From Eutreptiella sp. 'Long Island Sound 2002' (taxonomy: Eukaryota; Euglenozoa; Euglenophyceae; Eutreptiales; Eutreptiaceae), in NCBI GenBank assembly GCA_964036045.1, contig OZ038387.1, positions 58,188,427 through 58,252,426 of the forward strand: 64,000 nucleotides of DNA. The letters run 5' to 3'. How positions within the stretch are numbered: the stretch's first letter is position 1; every line of letters starts with the position of its first letter. Positions 21,201-34,600 of this stretch are shown here, piece after piece. The translations under genes and the position numbers were made by a program. The notes below the pieces were generated by a model. That model saw only the letters and a list, made by a program, of their open reading frames with translations. It ran no database searches and was not told the origin of the DNA.

Positions 21201-24200
21201 AAATCAGAAGTGGCCGCCTCACCCTTGCCTTCTCGCGTGCCCAAAAGAGGGCGTTAATGCTATGTCACCCCTGCATTCTTGGGTGTCCCCAAACAAAGGG
21301 GGAAAAAATCGGAAGTGGCCGCCTCACCCTTGCCTTCTCAGGGGCCCTAAGGAGGGCGGCAATGCTACGTCACCCCTGCATTCTCGGGGGTCCCCAAACA
21401 AAGGGGTACGAAACCAGAAGTGGCTGCCTCACCCTTGCCTTCCCAGGGGCCCAAAAGAGGGCGTTAATGCTATGTCACCCCTGCATTCTCGGGGGTCCCC
21501 AAACAAAGGGGGACAAAATCAGAAGTGGCCGCCTCTCCCTTGCCTTCTCAGATGCCCAGAAGAGCGCGGAAATCCTATGTCACCCGTGCATTATCGGGGG
21601 TCCCCAAGCAAAAGGGGACAAAATCACAAGTCGCTGCCTCACCCCTGCCTTCTCAGGGGCCCAAAAGAGGGCGGAAATGCTATGTCATCCCTGCATTCTC
21701 GGGGGTCCGCAAACAAAGGGGGACAAAATCGGATGTGGCTGCCTCACCCTTGCCTTCTCGGGGGCCCAAAAGAGGGCGGAAATGCTACGTCACCCCTGCA
21801 TTCTCGGGGGTCCCCAAACAAAGGGGGACAAAATCAAAAGTGGCTGCCTCACCCCTGCCTTCTCGCGTGCCCAAAAGAGGGCGTTAATGCTATGTCATCC
21901 CTGCATTCTTGGGGGTCCCCAAACAAAGGGGGAAAAAATCGGAAGTGGCCGCCTCACCCTTGCCTTCTCAGGGGCCCTAAGGAGGGCGGCAATGCTACGT
22001 CACCCCTACATTCTCGGGGGTCCCCAAACAAAGGGGTACGAAACCAGAAGTGGCTGCCTCACCCTTGCCTTCCCAGGGGCCCAAAAGAGGGCGTTAATGC
22101 TATGTCACCCCTGCATTCTCGGGGGTCCCCAAACAAAGGGGGACAAAATCAGAAGTGGTCGCCTCACCCTTGCCTTCTCATTGCCCAAAAGAGGGCGGAA
22201 ATCCTATGTCACCCGTGCATTCTCGGGGGTCCCCAAGCAAAAGGGGACAAAATCACAAGTCGCTGCCTCACCCTTGCCTTCTCAGGGGCCCAAAAGAGGG
22301 CGGAAATGCTACGTCACCCCTGCATTCTCGGGGGTCCCCAAACAAAGGGGGACAAAATCAAAAGTGGCTGCCTCACCCCTGCCTTCTCAGGGGCCCAAAA
22401 GAGGGCGGCAATGCTATGTCACCCCTGCATTCTCGGGGGTCCCCAAACAAAGGGGGACAAAATCAGAAGTGGCTGCCTCACCCCTGCCTTCTCAGGGGCC
22501 CAAAAGAGGGCGGAAATGCTATGTCACCCCTGCATTCTCGGGGGTGCGCAAACAAAGGGGGGGGGGATCAGAAGTGGCTGCCTCACCCTTGCCTTCTCGG
22601 GGGCCCAAAAGAGGGCGGAAATGCTATGTCACCCCTGCATTCTCGGGGGTCCCCAAGCAAAGGGGGACTAAATCGGATGTGGCCGCCTCACCCCTGCCTT
22701 CTCAGGGGCCCAAAAGAGGGCGGCAATGCTATGTCACCCCTGCATTCTCGGGGGTCCCCAAACAAAGGGGGACAAAATCAGAAGTGGCTGCCTCACCCCT
22801 GCCTTCTCGCGGGCCTAAAAGAGGGCGGCAATGCTATGTCACCCCTGCATTCTCGGGGGTCCCCAAACAAAGGGGGACAAAATCAGAAGTGGCTGCCTCA
22901 CCCCTGCCTTCTCGCGGGCCCAAAAGAGGGCGGAAATGCTATGTCACCCCTGCATTCTCGGGGGTCCCCAAGCAAAGGGGGACAAAATCAGAAGTGGCCG
23001 CCTCACCCCTACCTTCTCAGGGGCCCAAAAGAGGGCGGCAATGCTATGTCACCCCTGCATTCTCGGGGTTCCCCAAACAAAGGGGGAAAAAATCAGAAGT
23101 GGCTGCCTCACCCTTGCCTTCTCGCGGGCCTAAAAGAGGGCGGCAATGCTATGTCACCCCTGCATTCTCGGGGGTCCCCAAACAAAGGGGTACGAAATCA
23201 GAAGTGGCCGCCTCACCCTTGCCTTCTCGCGTGCCCAAAAGAGGGCGTTAATGCTATGTCACCCCTGCATTCTTGGGGGTCCCCAAACAAAGGGGGAAAA
23301 AATCGGAAGTGGCCGCCTCACCCTTGCCTTCTCAGGGGACCTAAGGAGGGCGGCAATGCTACGTCACCCCTACATTCTCGGGGGTCGCCAAACAAAGGGG
23401 TACGAAATCAGAAGTGGCTGCCTCACCCTTGCCTTCCCAGGGGCCCAAAAGAGGGCGTTAATGCTATGTCACCCCTGCATTCTCGGGGGTCCCCAAACAA
23501 AGGGGGACAAAATCAGAAGTGGCCGCCTCTCCCTTGCCTTCTCGGATGCCCAAAAGAGGGCGGAAATCCTATGTCACCCGTGCATTCTCGGGGGTCCCCA
23601 AGCAAAAGGGGACAAAATCACAAGTCGCTGCCGCACCCCTGCCTTCTCAGGGGCCTGAAAGAGGGCGGAAATGCTATGCCACCCCTGCATTCTCAGGGGT
23701 CCGCAAACAAAGGGGGACAAAATCGGATGTGGCTGCCTCACCCTTGCCTTCTCGGGGACCCAAAAGAGGGCAGAAATGCTATGTCACCCCTGCATTCTCG
23801 GGGGTCCCCAAACAAAGGGGGACAAAATCAGAGGTGGCTGCCTCACCCTTGCCTTCTCAGGGGCCCAAAAGAGGGCGGAAGTGCTATGTCACCCCTGCAT
23901 TCTCGAGGGTCCCCAAGCAAAGGGGGACAAAATCGGAAGTGGCTGCCTCACCCTTGCCTTCTCAGGGGCCCAAAAGAGGGCGGCAATGCTATGTCACCCC
24001 TGCATTCTCGGGGGTCCCCAAACAAAGGGGGACAAAATCAGAAGTGGCTGCCTCACCCCTGCCTTCTCAGGGGCCCAAAAGAGGGCGGAAATGCTATGTC
24101 ACCCCTGCATTCTCGGGGGTGCGCAAACAAAGGGGGGGGGGATCAGAAGTGGCTGCCTCACCCTTGCCTTCTCGGGGGCCCAAAAGAGGGCGGAAATGCT

Positions 24201-27200
24201 ATGTCACCCCTGCATTCTCGGAGGTCCCCAAGCAAAGGGGGACAAAATCAGAAGTGGCCGCCTCACCCCTGCCTTCTCAGGGGCCCAAAAGAGGGCGGCA
24301 ATGCTATGTCACCCCTGCATTCTCGGGGGTCCCCAAACAAAGGGGGACAAAATCAGAAGTGGCTGCCTCACCCCTGCCTTCTCGCGGGCCTAAAAGAGGG
24401 CGGAAATGCTATGTCACCCCTGCATTCTCGGGGGTCCCCAAGCTAAGGGGGACAAAATCAGAAGTGGCTGCCTCACCCTTGCCTTCTTAGGGGCCCAAAT
24501 GATGGCGGAAACGCTATGTCACCTCTGCATTCTCAGGGGTCCCCAAACAAAGGGGGACAAAATCGGATGTGGCCGCCTCACCCGTGCCTTCTTAGGGGCC
24601 CAAAAGAGGGCGGCAATGCTATGTTACCCCTGCATTCTTGGGGGTCCCCAAACAAAGGGGGACAAAATCGGAAGTGGCCACCTCACCCTTGCCTTCTCAG
24701 GGGCCCTAAGGTGGGCGGAAATGCTACGTCACCCCTACATTCTCGGGGGTCCCCGAACAAAGGGGTATGAAATCAGAAGTGGCTGCCTCACCCTTGCCTT
24801 CTCGCGGGCCCAAAAGAGGGCGGAAATGCTATGTCACCCCTACATTCTCGGGGGGCCCGAAACAAAGGGGGACAAAATCGGAAGTGGCCGCCTCACCCTT
24901 GCCTTCTCAGGGGTTCAAAAGATGGCGGCGATGCTATGTCACCCCCGCATTTTCGGGGGGGCCAAACAAAGGGGTACGAAATAAGAAGTGGCCGCCTCAC
25001 CCTTGCTTTCTCGGGGGCCCAAAAGAGGGCGGAAATGCTATGTCCCCCCAGCAGAAGGGAGGGAATCAGAAGTGGCTGCCTCACCCTTGCCTTTTCTGGA
25101 AGCCAAAAGATGTCGTTAATGCTATGTCACCCCTGCATTCTCGGGGTTCCCCAAACAAAGGGGTACGAAATCAAAAGTGGCCGCCTCACCCTTGCCTTCT
25201 CGCGTGCCCAAAAGAGGGCGGAAATGCTATGTCACCCCTGCATTCTTGGGGTTCCCCAAACAAAGGGGGAAAAAATCGGAAGTGGCCGCCTCACCCTTGC
25301 CTTCTCAGGGGCCCTAAGGAGGGCGGAAATGCTACGTCACCCCTACATTCTCGGGGGTCCCCAAACAAATGGCTACGAAATCAGAAGCGGCTCCTCACTC
25401 TTGCCTTCTCGCGTGCCCAAAAGAGGGCGGCAATGCTATGTCACCCCTGCGTTCTCGGGGGTCCCCAAACAAAGGGGGACAAAATCAGAAGTGGCCGCCT
25501 CACCTTTGCCTTCTCAGGGGCCTAAGGAGGGCGGAAATGCTACGTCACCCCTACATTCTCGGGGGTCCCCAAACAAAGGGGGACAAAATCAGAAGTGGCG
25601 GCCTCACCCCTGCCTTCTCGCGGGCCCAAAAGAGGGCGGAAATGCTATGTCACCCCTGCATTCTCGGGGGGCCCCAAACAAAGGGGGACAAAACCAGAAA
25701 TGGCTACCTCACCCTTGCCTTCTCTGGAAGCCAAAAGAGGTCGTTAATGCTATGTCACCCCTGCATTTTCGGGGTTCCCCAAACAAAGGGGTACGAAATC
25801 AAAAGTGGCCGCCTCACCCTTGCCTTCTCGCGTGCCCAAAAGAAGGCGGAAATGCTATGTCCCCCCTGCATTCTTGGGGGTCCCCAAACAAAGGGGGAAA
25901 AAATCGGAAGTGGCCGCCTCACCCTTGCCTTCTCAGGGGCCCTAAGGAGGGCGGAAATTCTACGTCACCCCTACATTCTCGGGGGTCCCCAAACAAAGGG
26001 GTACGAAATCAGAAGTGGCTGCCTCACCCTTGCCTTCTCGCGGGCCCAAAAGAGGGCGTTAATGCTATGTCACCCCTGCATTCTCGGGGGTCCCCAAACA
26101 AAGGGGGACAAAATCAGAAGTGGCGGCCTCTCCCTTGCCTTCTCAGATGCCCAAAAGAGGGCGGAAATCCTATGTCACCCGTGCATTCTCGGGGGTCCCC
26201 AAGCAAAAGAGGACAAAATCACAAGTCGCTGCCTCACCCCTGCCTTCTGAGGGGCCCAAAAGAGGGCGGAAATGCTATGTCATCCTTGCACTCTCGGGGG
26301 TCCGCAAACAAAGGGGGACAAAATCGGATGTGGCTGCCTCACCCTTGCCTTCTCGGGGGCCCAAAAGAGGGCGGAAATGCTATGTCACCCCTGCATTCTC
26401 GGAGGTCCCCAAACAAAGGGGGACAAAATCAGAAGTGGCTGCCTCACCCCTGCCTTCTCAGGGGCCCAACAGAGGGCGGAAATGCTATGTCACCCCTGCA
26501 TTCTCGAGGGTCCCCAAGCAAAGGGGGACAAAATCGGAAGTGGCCGCCTCACCCTTGCCTTCTCAGGGGCCCAAAAGAGGGCGGCAATGCTATGTCACCC
26601 CTGCATTCTCGGGGGTCCCCAAACAAAGGGGGACAAAATCAGAAGTGGGTGCCTCACCCCTGCCTTCTCAGGGGCCTAAGGAGGGCGGAAATGCTACGTC
26701 ACCCCTACATTCTTGGGGGTCCCCAAACAAAGGGGGACAAAATCAGAAGTGGCTGCCTCACCCTTGCCTTCTCGGGGGCCCTAAGGAAGGCGGAAATGCT
26801 ATGTCACCCCTGCATTCTCGGGGGTCCCCAAGCAAAGGGGGACAAAATCAGAAGTGGCTGCCTCACCCTTGCCTTCTTAGGGGCCCAAAGGATGGCGGAA
26901 ACGCTATGTCACCTCTGCATTCTCGGGGGTTCCCAAACAAAGGGGGACAAAATCGGATGTGGCCGCCTCACCCTTGCCTTCTTAGGGGCCCAAAAGAGGG
27001 CGGCAATGCTATGTTACCCCTGCATTTTTGGGGGTCCCCAAACAAAGGGGGACAAAATCGGAAGTGGCCGCCTCACCCTTGCCTTCTCTGGAAGCCAAAA
27101 GAGGGCGGCAATGCTATGTCACCCCTGCATTCTCGGGGGTCCCCAAACAAAGGGGGACAAAATCGGAAGGGGCCACCTCACCCTTGCGCTCTTAAAGGCC

Positions 27201-29530
27201 CAAAAGAGGGCGGCAATGCTATGTCACCCCTGCATTCTTGGGGGGCCCCAAACAAAGGGGGACAAAATCAGAGGTGGCTACCTCACCCTTGCCTTCTCAG
27301 GGGCCCTAAGGAGGGCGGAAATGCTACGTCACCCCTACATTCTCGGGGGTCCCCAAACAAAGGGGTATGAAATCAGAAGTGGCTGCCTCACCCTTGCCTT
27401 CTCGCGGGCCCAAAAGAGGGCGGAAATGCTACCTCACCCCTACATTCTCGGGGGGCCCCAAACAAAGGGGGACAAAATCGGAAGTGGCCGCCTCACCCTT
27501 GCCTTCTCAGAGGCCCAAAAGATGGCGGCGATGCTATGTCACCCCTGCATTCTCGGGGGGGCCAAACAAACGGGTACGAAATAAGAAGTGGCCGCCTCAC
27601 CCTTGCTTTCTCGGGGGCCTAAAAGAGGGCGGAAATGCTATGTCACCCCTGCATTCTCGGGGGTCCACAAACAAAGGGGGACAAAATCAGAAGTGGCTGC
27701 CTCACCCCTGCCTTCTCGGGGGCCCTATGGAGGGCGGAAACTCCTATGTCACCACTGCATCTCGGGGGTCCCCAAACAAAGGGGGACAAAATCAGAAGTG
27801 GCTCCCTCACCCTTGGCTTCTCAGGGGCCCAAAAGAGGGCGGCGATGCTTTGTCACCCCCGCATTCTCGGGGGTCCCCAAACAATGGGGGACAAAATCAG
27901 AAGTGGCTACCTCACCCTTGCCTTCTCAGGGGCCTTAAGGAGGGCGGAAATGCTACGTCACCCCTACATTCTCGGGGGTCCCCAAACAAACGGGTACGAA
28001 ATCAGAAGCGGCTCTTCACCCTTGCCTTCTCGCGTGCCCAAAAGAGGGCGGCAATGCTATGTCACCCCTGCATTCTTGGGGGTCCCCAAACAAAGGGGGA
28101 CAAAATCGGAAGTGGCCGCCTCACCCTTGCCTTCTTAGGGGCCCAAAAGAGGGCGGCAATGCTATGTCACCCCTGCATTCTCGGGGGTCCCCAAGCAAAG
28201 GGGGACGAAATCAGAAGTGGCCGCCTCACCTTTGCCTTCTCAGGGGCCTAAGTTGGGCGGAAATGCTACGTCACCCCTACATTCTTGGGGGTCCCCAAAC
28301 AAAGGGGGACAAAATCAGAAGTGGCTGCCTCACCCTTGCCTTCTCGCGTGCCCAAAAGAGGGCGGAAATGCTATGTCACCCCTGCATTCTCGGGGGGGCC
28401 CAAACAAAGGGGGACAAAATCAGAAGTGGCCGCCTCACCCTTGCCTTCTCGGGGGCCCAAAAGAGGGCGGCGATGCTATGTCACCCCTGCATTCTCGGGG
28501 GTCCCCAAGCAAAGGGGGACAAAATCAGAAGTGGCTACCTCACCCGTGCCTTCTCGGGGGCCCAAAGAAGGGCGTTGATGCTATGTCACCCCTACATTCT
28601 CGGGGGTGCGCAAACAAAGGGGGGCAAAATCAGAAGTGGCTGCCTCACCCTTGCCTTCTCGCGTGCCCAAAAGAAGGCGGAAATGCTACGTCACCCCTAC
28701 ATTCTCGGGGGTCCCCAAACAAAGGGGTATGAAATCAGAAGTGGCTGCCTCACCCTTGCCTTCTCGCGGGCCCAAAAGAGGGCGTTAATGCTATGTCACC
28801 CCTGCATTCTCGGGGGGCCCCAAACAAAGGGGGACAAAATTAGAAGTGGCTGCCTCACCTTTGCCTTCTCAGGGGCCTAAGGAGGGCGGAAATGATACGT
28901 CACCCCTACATTCTCGGGGGTCCCCAAACAAAGGGGTACGAAATCAGAAGTGGCCACCTCACCCTTGCCTTCTCAGGGGCCCAAAAGAGGGCGGCGATGC
29001 TATGTCACCTCTGCATTCTCGGGGGTCCCCAAACAAAGGGGGACAAAATCGGAGGTGGCCGCCTCACCCTTGCCTTCTCGGGGGCCCAAAAGAGGGCGGA
29101 AATGCTATGTCACCCCTGCATTCTCGGGGGTCCACAAACAAAGGGGGACAAAATTGGAAGTGGCTGCCTCACCCCTGCCTTCTCGGGGGCCCAAAAGAGG
29201 GCGGAAATGCTATGTTACCCCTGCATCTTCTGGGTCCCCAAACAAAGGGGGACAAAATCAGAAGTGGCACCCTCACCCTTGCCTCCTCGGGGGCCCAACA
29301 GAGGGCGTCAATGCTATGTCACCCCTACATTCTCGGGGGTCCCCAAACAAAGGGGGGCAAAATCAGAAGTGGCGGCCTCACCCTTGCCTTCTCAGGGGCC
29401 CAAAAGAGGGCGTTAATGCTATGTCACCCCTGCATTCTCGGGGGTCCCCAAAAAAAGGCGGACAAAATCAGAACTGGCTACCTCACCCTTGCCTTCTCGG
29501 GGGCCCTAAGGAGGGCGGAAATGCTATGTC

Positions 29531-31330
29531 ACCCCTGCATTCTTGGGGGGCCCCAAACAAAGGGGGACAAAATCGGAAGTGGCCGCCTCACCCCTGCCTT
29601 CTGTGGAAGCCAAAAGAGGGCGGCAATGCTACGTCACCCCTGCATTCTTGGGGTTCCCAAAACAAAGGGGGAGGGAATCAGAAGTGGCTGCCTCACCCTT
29701 GCCTTCCTAGGGGCCCAAAAGAGGGCGGAAATGCTATGTCACCCCTGCATTCTTGGGGGGCCCCAAACAAAGGGGGACAAAATCAGAAGTGGCCGCCTCA
29801 CCCTTGCCTTCTCTGGAAGCCAAAAGAGGGCGTTAATGCCATGTCACCCCTGCATTCTTGGGGTTCCCAAAACAAAATCAGAAGTGGCTGCCTCACCCTT
29901 GCCTTCTGAGGGGCCCTAAGGAGGGCGGAAATGCTATGTCACCCCTGCATTCTTGGGGGGCCCCAAACAAAGGGGGACAAAATCAGAAGTGGCCGCCTCA
30001 CCCTTGCCTTCTGTGGAAGCCAAAAGAGGGCGGCAATGCTATGTCACCCCTGCATTCTTGGGGTTTCCAAAACAAAGGGGGAGGGAATCAGAAGTGGCTG
30101 CCTCACCCTTGCCTTCCTAGGGGCCCAAAAGAGGGCGGAAATGCTATGTCACCCCTGCATTCTTGGGGGGCCCCAAACAAAGGGGGACAAAATCAGAAGT
30201 GGTTGCCTCACCCTTGCCTTCTCTGGAAGCCAAAAGAGGGCGTTAATGCTATGTCACCCCTGCATTCTTGGGGTTCCCAAAACATAGGGGGAGGAAATCA
30301 GAAGTGGCTGCCTCACCCTTGCCTTCTGAGGGGCCCTAAGGAGGGCGGAAATGCTATGTCACCCCTGCATTCTTGGGGGGCCCCAAACAAAGGGGGACAA
30401 AATCAGAAGTGGCCGCCTCATTCTTGCCTTCTGTGGAAGCCAAAAGAGGGCGGCAATGCTATGTCACCCCTGCATTCTTGGGGTTCCCAAAACAAAGAGG
30501 GAGGGAATCAGAAGTGGCTGCCTCACCCTTGCCTTCCTAGGGGCCCAAAAGAGGGCGGAAATGCTATGTCACCCCTGCATTCTTGGGGGGCCCCAAACAA
30601 AGGGGGACAAAATCAGAAGTGGCCGCCTCACCCTTGCCTTCTCTGGAAGCCAAAAGAGGGCGTTAATGCTATGTCACCCCTGCATTCTTGGGGTTCCCAA
30701 AACAAAGGGGGAGGGAATCAGAAGTGGCTGCCTCACCCTTGCCTTCTGAGGGGCCCTCAGGAGGACGGAAATGCTATGTCACCCCTGCATTCTTGGGGGG
30801 CCCCAAACAAAGGGGGACAAAATCAGAAGTGGCCGCCTCACCCTTGCCTTCTGTGGAAGCCAAAAGAGGGCGGCAATGCTATGTCACCCCTGCATTCTTG
30901 GGGTTCCCAAAACAAAGGGGGAGGGAATCAGAAGTGGCTGCCTCACCCTTGCCTTCCTAGGGGCCCAAAAGAGGGCGGAAATGCTATCTCACTCCTGCAT
31001 TCTTGGGGGGCCCCGAACAAAGGGGGACAAAATCAGAAGTGGCCGCCTCACCCTTGCCTTCTCTGGAAGCCAAAAGAGGGCGTTAATGCTTTGTCACCCT
31101 TGCATTCTTGGGGTTCCCAAAACAAAGGGGGAGGGAATCAGAAGTGGCTGCCTCACCCTTGCCTTCCTAGGGGCCCAAAAGAGGGCGGAAATGCTATGTC
31201 ACCCCTGCATTCTTGGGGGGCCCCAAACAAAGGGGGACAAAATCAGAAGTGGCCGCCTCACCCTTGCCTTCTGTGGAAGCCAAAAGAGGGCGGCAATGCT
31301 ATGTCACCCCTGCATTCTTGGGGTTCCCCA
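29531..31330 (+). repeat. 420-bp higher-order repeat (four satellite units)
   Basis: The line ACCCCTGCATTCTTGGGGGG recurs in identical context at 29941, 30361, 30781 and 31201, spacing exactly 420 bp. The four unit types are distinguished by TTCTGTGGAAGCC, TTCCTAGGGGCCC, TTCTCTGGAAGCC with GCGTTAATGC, and TTCTGAGGGGCCC. Confidence 0.93.
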
Positions 31331-31680
31331 AACAAAGGGGGAGGAAATCAGAAGTGGCTGTCTCACCCTTGCCTTCTTAGGGGCCCAAAAGAGGGCGTTA
31401 ATGCTATGACACCCCTGCATTCTCGGAAGTCCCCAAACAAAGGGGGAGGAAATCAGAAGTTGCTACCCCACCCCTGCCTTCTCATGGGCCCAAAAGAGGG
31501 CGGCAATGCTCCACCCTTGCATTCTCGGGGGGCCCCAAACAAAGGGGGGGGGGGATAACAAGTGGCTGACTCACCCCTGCCTTCTCAGGGGCCCTAAAGA
31601 AGGCGGCAATGCTATGTCACCCCTGCATTCTTGGGGGGCCCCAAACAAAGGGGGACAAAATCAGAAGTGGCCGCCTCACC

Positions 31681-34600
31681 CTTGCCTTTCCCAGGGCCCA
31701 AAAGAGGGCGGAAATGCTATGTCACCCCTGCATTCTCGAGGGGCCCGAAGCAAAGGGGGTCAAAATCAGAAGTGGCTGCCTCACCCCTGCCTTCTCAGGG
31801 GCGCAAAAGAGGGCGGAAATGCTATGTCACCCTTGCATTCTTGGGGGTCCCCAAACAAAGGGGGACAAAATCGGAAGTGGCTGCCTCACCGTTGCCTTCT
31901 CGGAGGCGTAAAAGAGGGCGGCAATGCTACGTCACCCTTGCATTCTTGGAGGTCCCCAAGCAAAGGGGGACAAAATCAGAAGTGGCTGCCTCACCCTTGC
32001 CTTCTCAGCGGCCCAAAAGAGGGCGGAAATGCTATGTCACCTCTGCATTTTCGGGGGGGCCCAAACAAAGGGGGACCAAATAAAGAATTGGCTGCCTCAC
32101 CCTTGCCTTCTCGAGGGCCCAAAAGAGGGTGGCAATGCTATGTCACCCCCGCATTTTCGCGGGTCCCCAAGCAAAGGGTGACCAAATCAGAAGTGGCTGC
32201 CTCACCCCTGCCTTCTCGGGGGCGCAAAAGAGGGCGTCAATGCTATGTCACCCCTACATTCTCGGGGGTCCCCAAACAAAGGGGGACAAAATCAGAAGTG
32301 GCTGCCTCACCCTTGCCTTCTCAGGGGCCCAAAAGAGGGCGGAAATGCTATGTCACCCCTGCATTCTCGGGGGTCCCCAAAAAAAGGCGGACAAAATCAG
32401 AAGTGGCTGCCTCACCCCTGCCTTCTCAAGGGCCCAAAAGAGGGCGGAAATGCTATGTCACCCCTACATTCTCGGGGGGCCCCAAACAAAGGGGGACAAA
32501 ATCAGAATTGGCCACCTCACCCTTGCCTTCTCTGGAAGCCAAAAGACGGCGTTAATGCTATGTCACCCCTGCATTCTCGGGGGTCCCCAAAAAAAGGCGG
32601 ACAAAATCAGAAGTGGCTACCTCACCCTTGCCTTCTCGGAGGCCCTAAGGAGGGCGTTAATGCTATGTCACCCCTGCATTCTTGGGGGGGCCCAAACAAA
32701 GGGGGACAAAATCAGAAGTGGCCGCCTCACCCTTGCCTTCTGTGGAAGCCAAAAGAGGGCGGCAATGCTATGTCACCCCTGCATTCTTGGGGTTCCCAAA
32801 ACAAAGGGGGAGGGAATCAGAAGTGGCTGCCTCACCCTTGCCTTCCTAGGGGCCCAAAAGAGGGCGGAAATGCTATGTCACCCCTGCATTCTTGGGGGGC
32901 CCCAAACAAAGGGGGACAAAATCAGAAGTGGCCGCCTCACCCTTGCCTTCTCTGGAAGCCAAAAGAGGGCGGCAATGCTATGTCACCCTTGCATTCTTGG
33001 GGTTCCCCAAACAAAGGGGGAGGAAATCAGAAGTGGCTGCCTCACCCTTGCCTTCTTAGGGGCCCAAAAGAGGGCGTTAATGCTATGTCACCCCTGCATT
33101 CTCGGAAGTCCCCAAACAAAGGGGGAGGAAATCAGAAGTCGCTACCCCACCCCTACCTTCTCATGGGCCCAAAAGAGGGCGGCAATGCTATGTCACCCCT
33201 GCATTCTTGGGGTTCCCAAAACAAAGGGGGAGGGAATCAGAAGTGGCTGCCTCACCCTTGCCTTCCTAGGGGCCCAAAAGAGGGCGGAAATGCTATGTCA
33301 CCCCTGCATTCTTGGGGGGCCCCAAACAAAGGGGGACAAAATCAGAAGTGGCCGCCTCACCCTTGCCTTCTCTGGAAGCCAAAAGAGGGCGGAAATGCTA
33401 TGTCACCCTTGCATTCTTGGGGTTCCCCAAACAAAGGGGGAGGAAATCAGAAGTGGCTGCCTCACCCTTGCCTTCTTAGGGGCCCAAAAGAGGGCGTTAA
33501 TGCTATGTCACCCCTGCATTCTCGGAAGTCCCCAAACAAAGGGGGAGGAAATCAGAAGTCGCTACCCCACCCCTGCCTTCTCATGGGCCCAAAAGAGGGC
33601 GGCAATGCTATGTCACCCCTGCATTCTCGGGGGGCCCCAAACAAAGGGGGGGGGGGTAACAAGTGGCTGCCTCACCCCTGCCTTCTCAGGGGCCCTAAAG
33701 AAGGCGGAAATGCTATGTCACCCCTGCATTCTTGGGGGGCCCCAAACAAAGGGGGACAAAATCAGAAGTGGCCGCCTCACCCTTGCCTTTCCCAGGGCCC
33801 AAAAGAGGGCGGAAATGCTATGTCACCCCTGCATTCTCGGGGGTCCCCAAACAAAGGGGGACAAAATCGGAAGTGGCCGCCTCACCGTTACCTTCTCGGG
33901 GTGCGAAAAGAGGGCGGCAATGTTGTGTCACCTCTGCATTCTCGAGGGGCCCGAAGCAAAGGGGGTCAAAATCAGAAGTGGCTGCCTCACCCCTGCCTTC
34001 TCAGGGGCGCAGAAGAGGGCGGAAATGGTATGTCACCCTTGCATTCTTGGGGGTCCCCAAACAAAGGGGGACAAAATCGGAAGTGGCTGCCTCACCGTTG
34101 CCTTCTCGGAGGCGCAAAAGAGGGCGGCAATGCTACGTCACCCTTGCATTCTTGGAGGTCCCCAAGCAAAGGGGGACAAAATCAGAAGTGGCTGCCTCAC
34201 CCTTGCCTTCTCAGCGGCCCAAAAGAGGGCGGAAATGCTATGTCACCTCTGCATTTTCGGGGGGGCCCAAACAAAGGGGGACCAAATAAAGAATTGGCTG
34301 CCTCACCCTTGCCTTCTCGAGGGCCCAAAAGAGGGTGGCAATGCTATGTCACCCCTGCATTCTCGCGGGTCTGCAAGCAAAGGGTGACCAAATCAGAAGT
34401 GGCTGCCTCACCCCTGCCTTCTCGGGGGCGCAAAAGAGGGCGTCAATGCTATGTCACCCCTACATTCTCGGGGGTCCCCAAACAAAGGGGGACAAAATCA
34501 GAAGTGGCTGCCTCACCCTTGCCTTCTCAGGGGCCCAAAAGAGGGCGGAAATGCTATGTCACCCCTGCATTCTCGGGGGTCCCCAAAAAAAGGCGGACAA

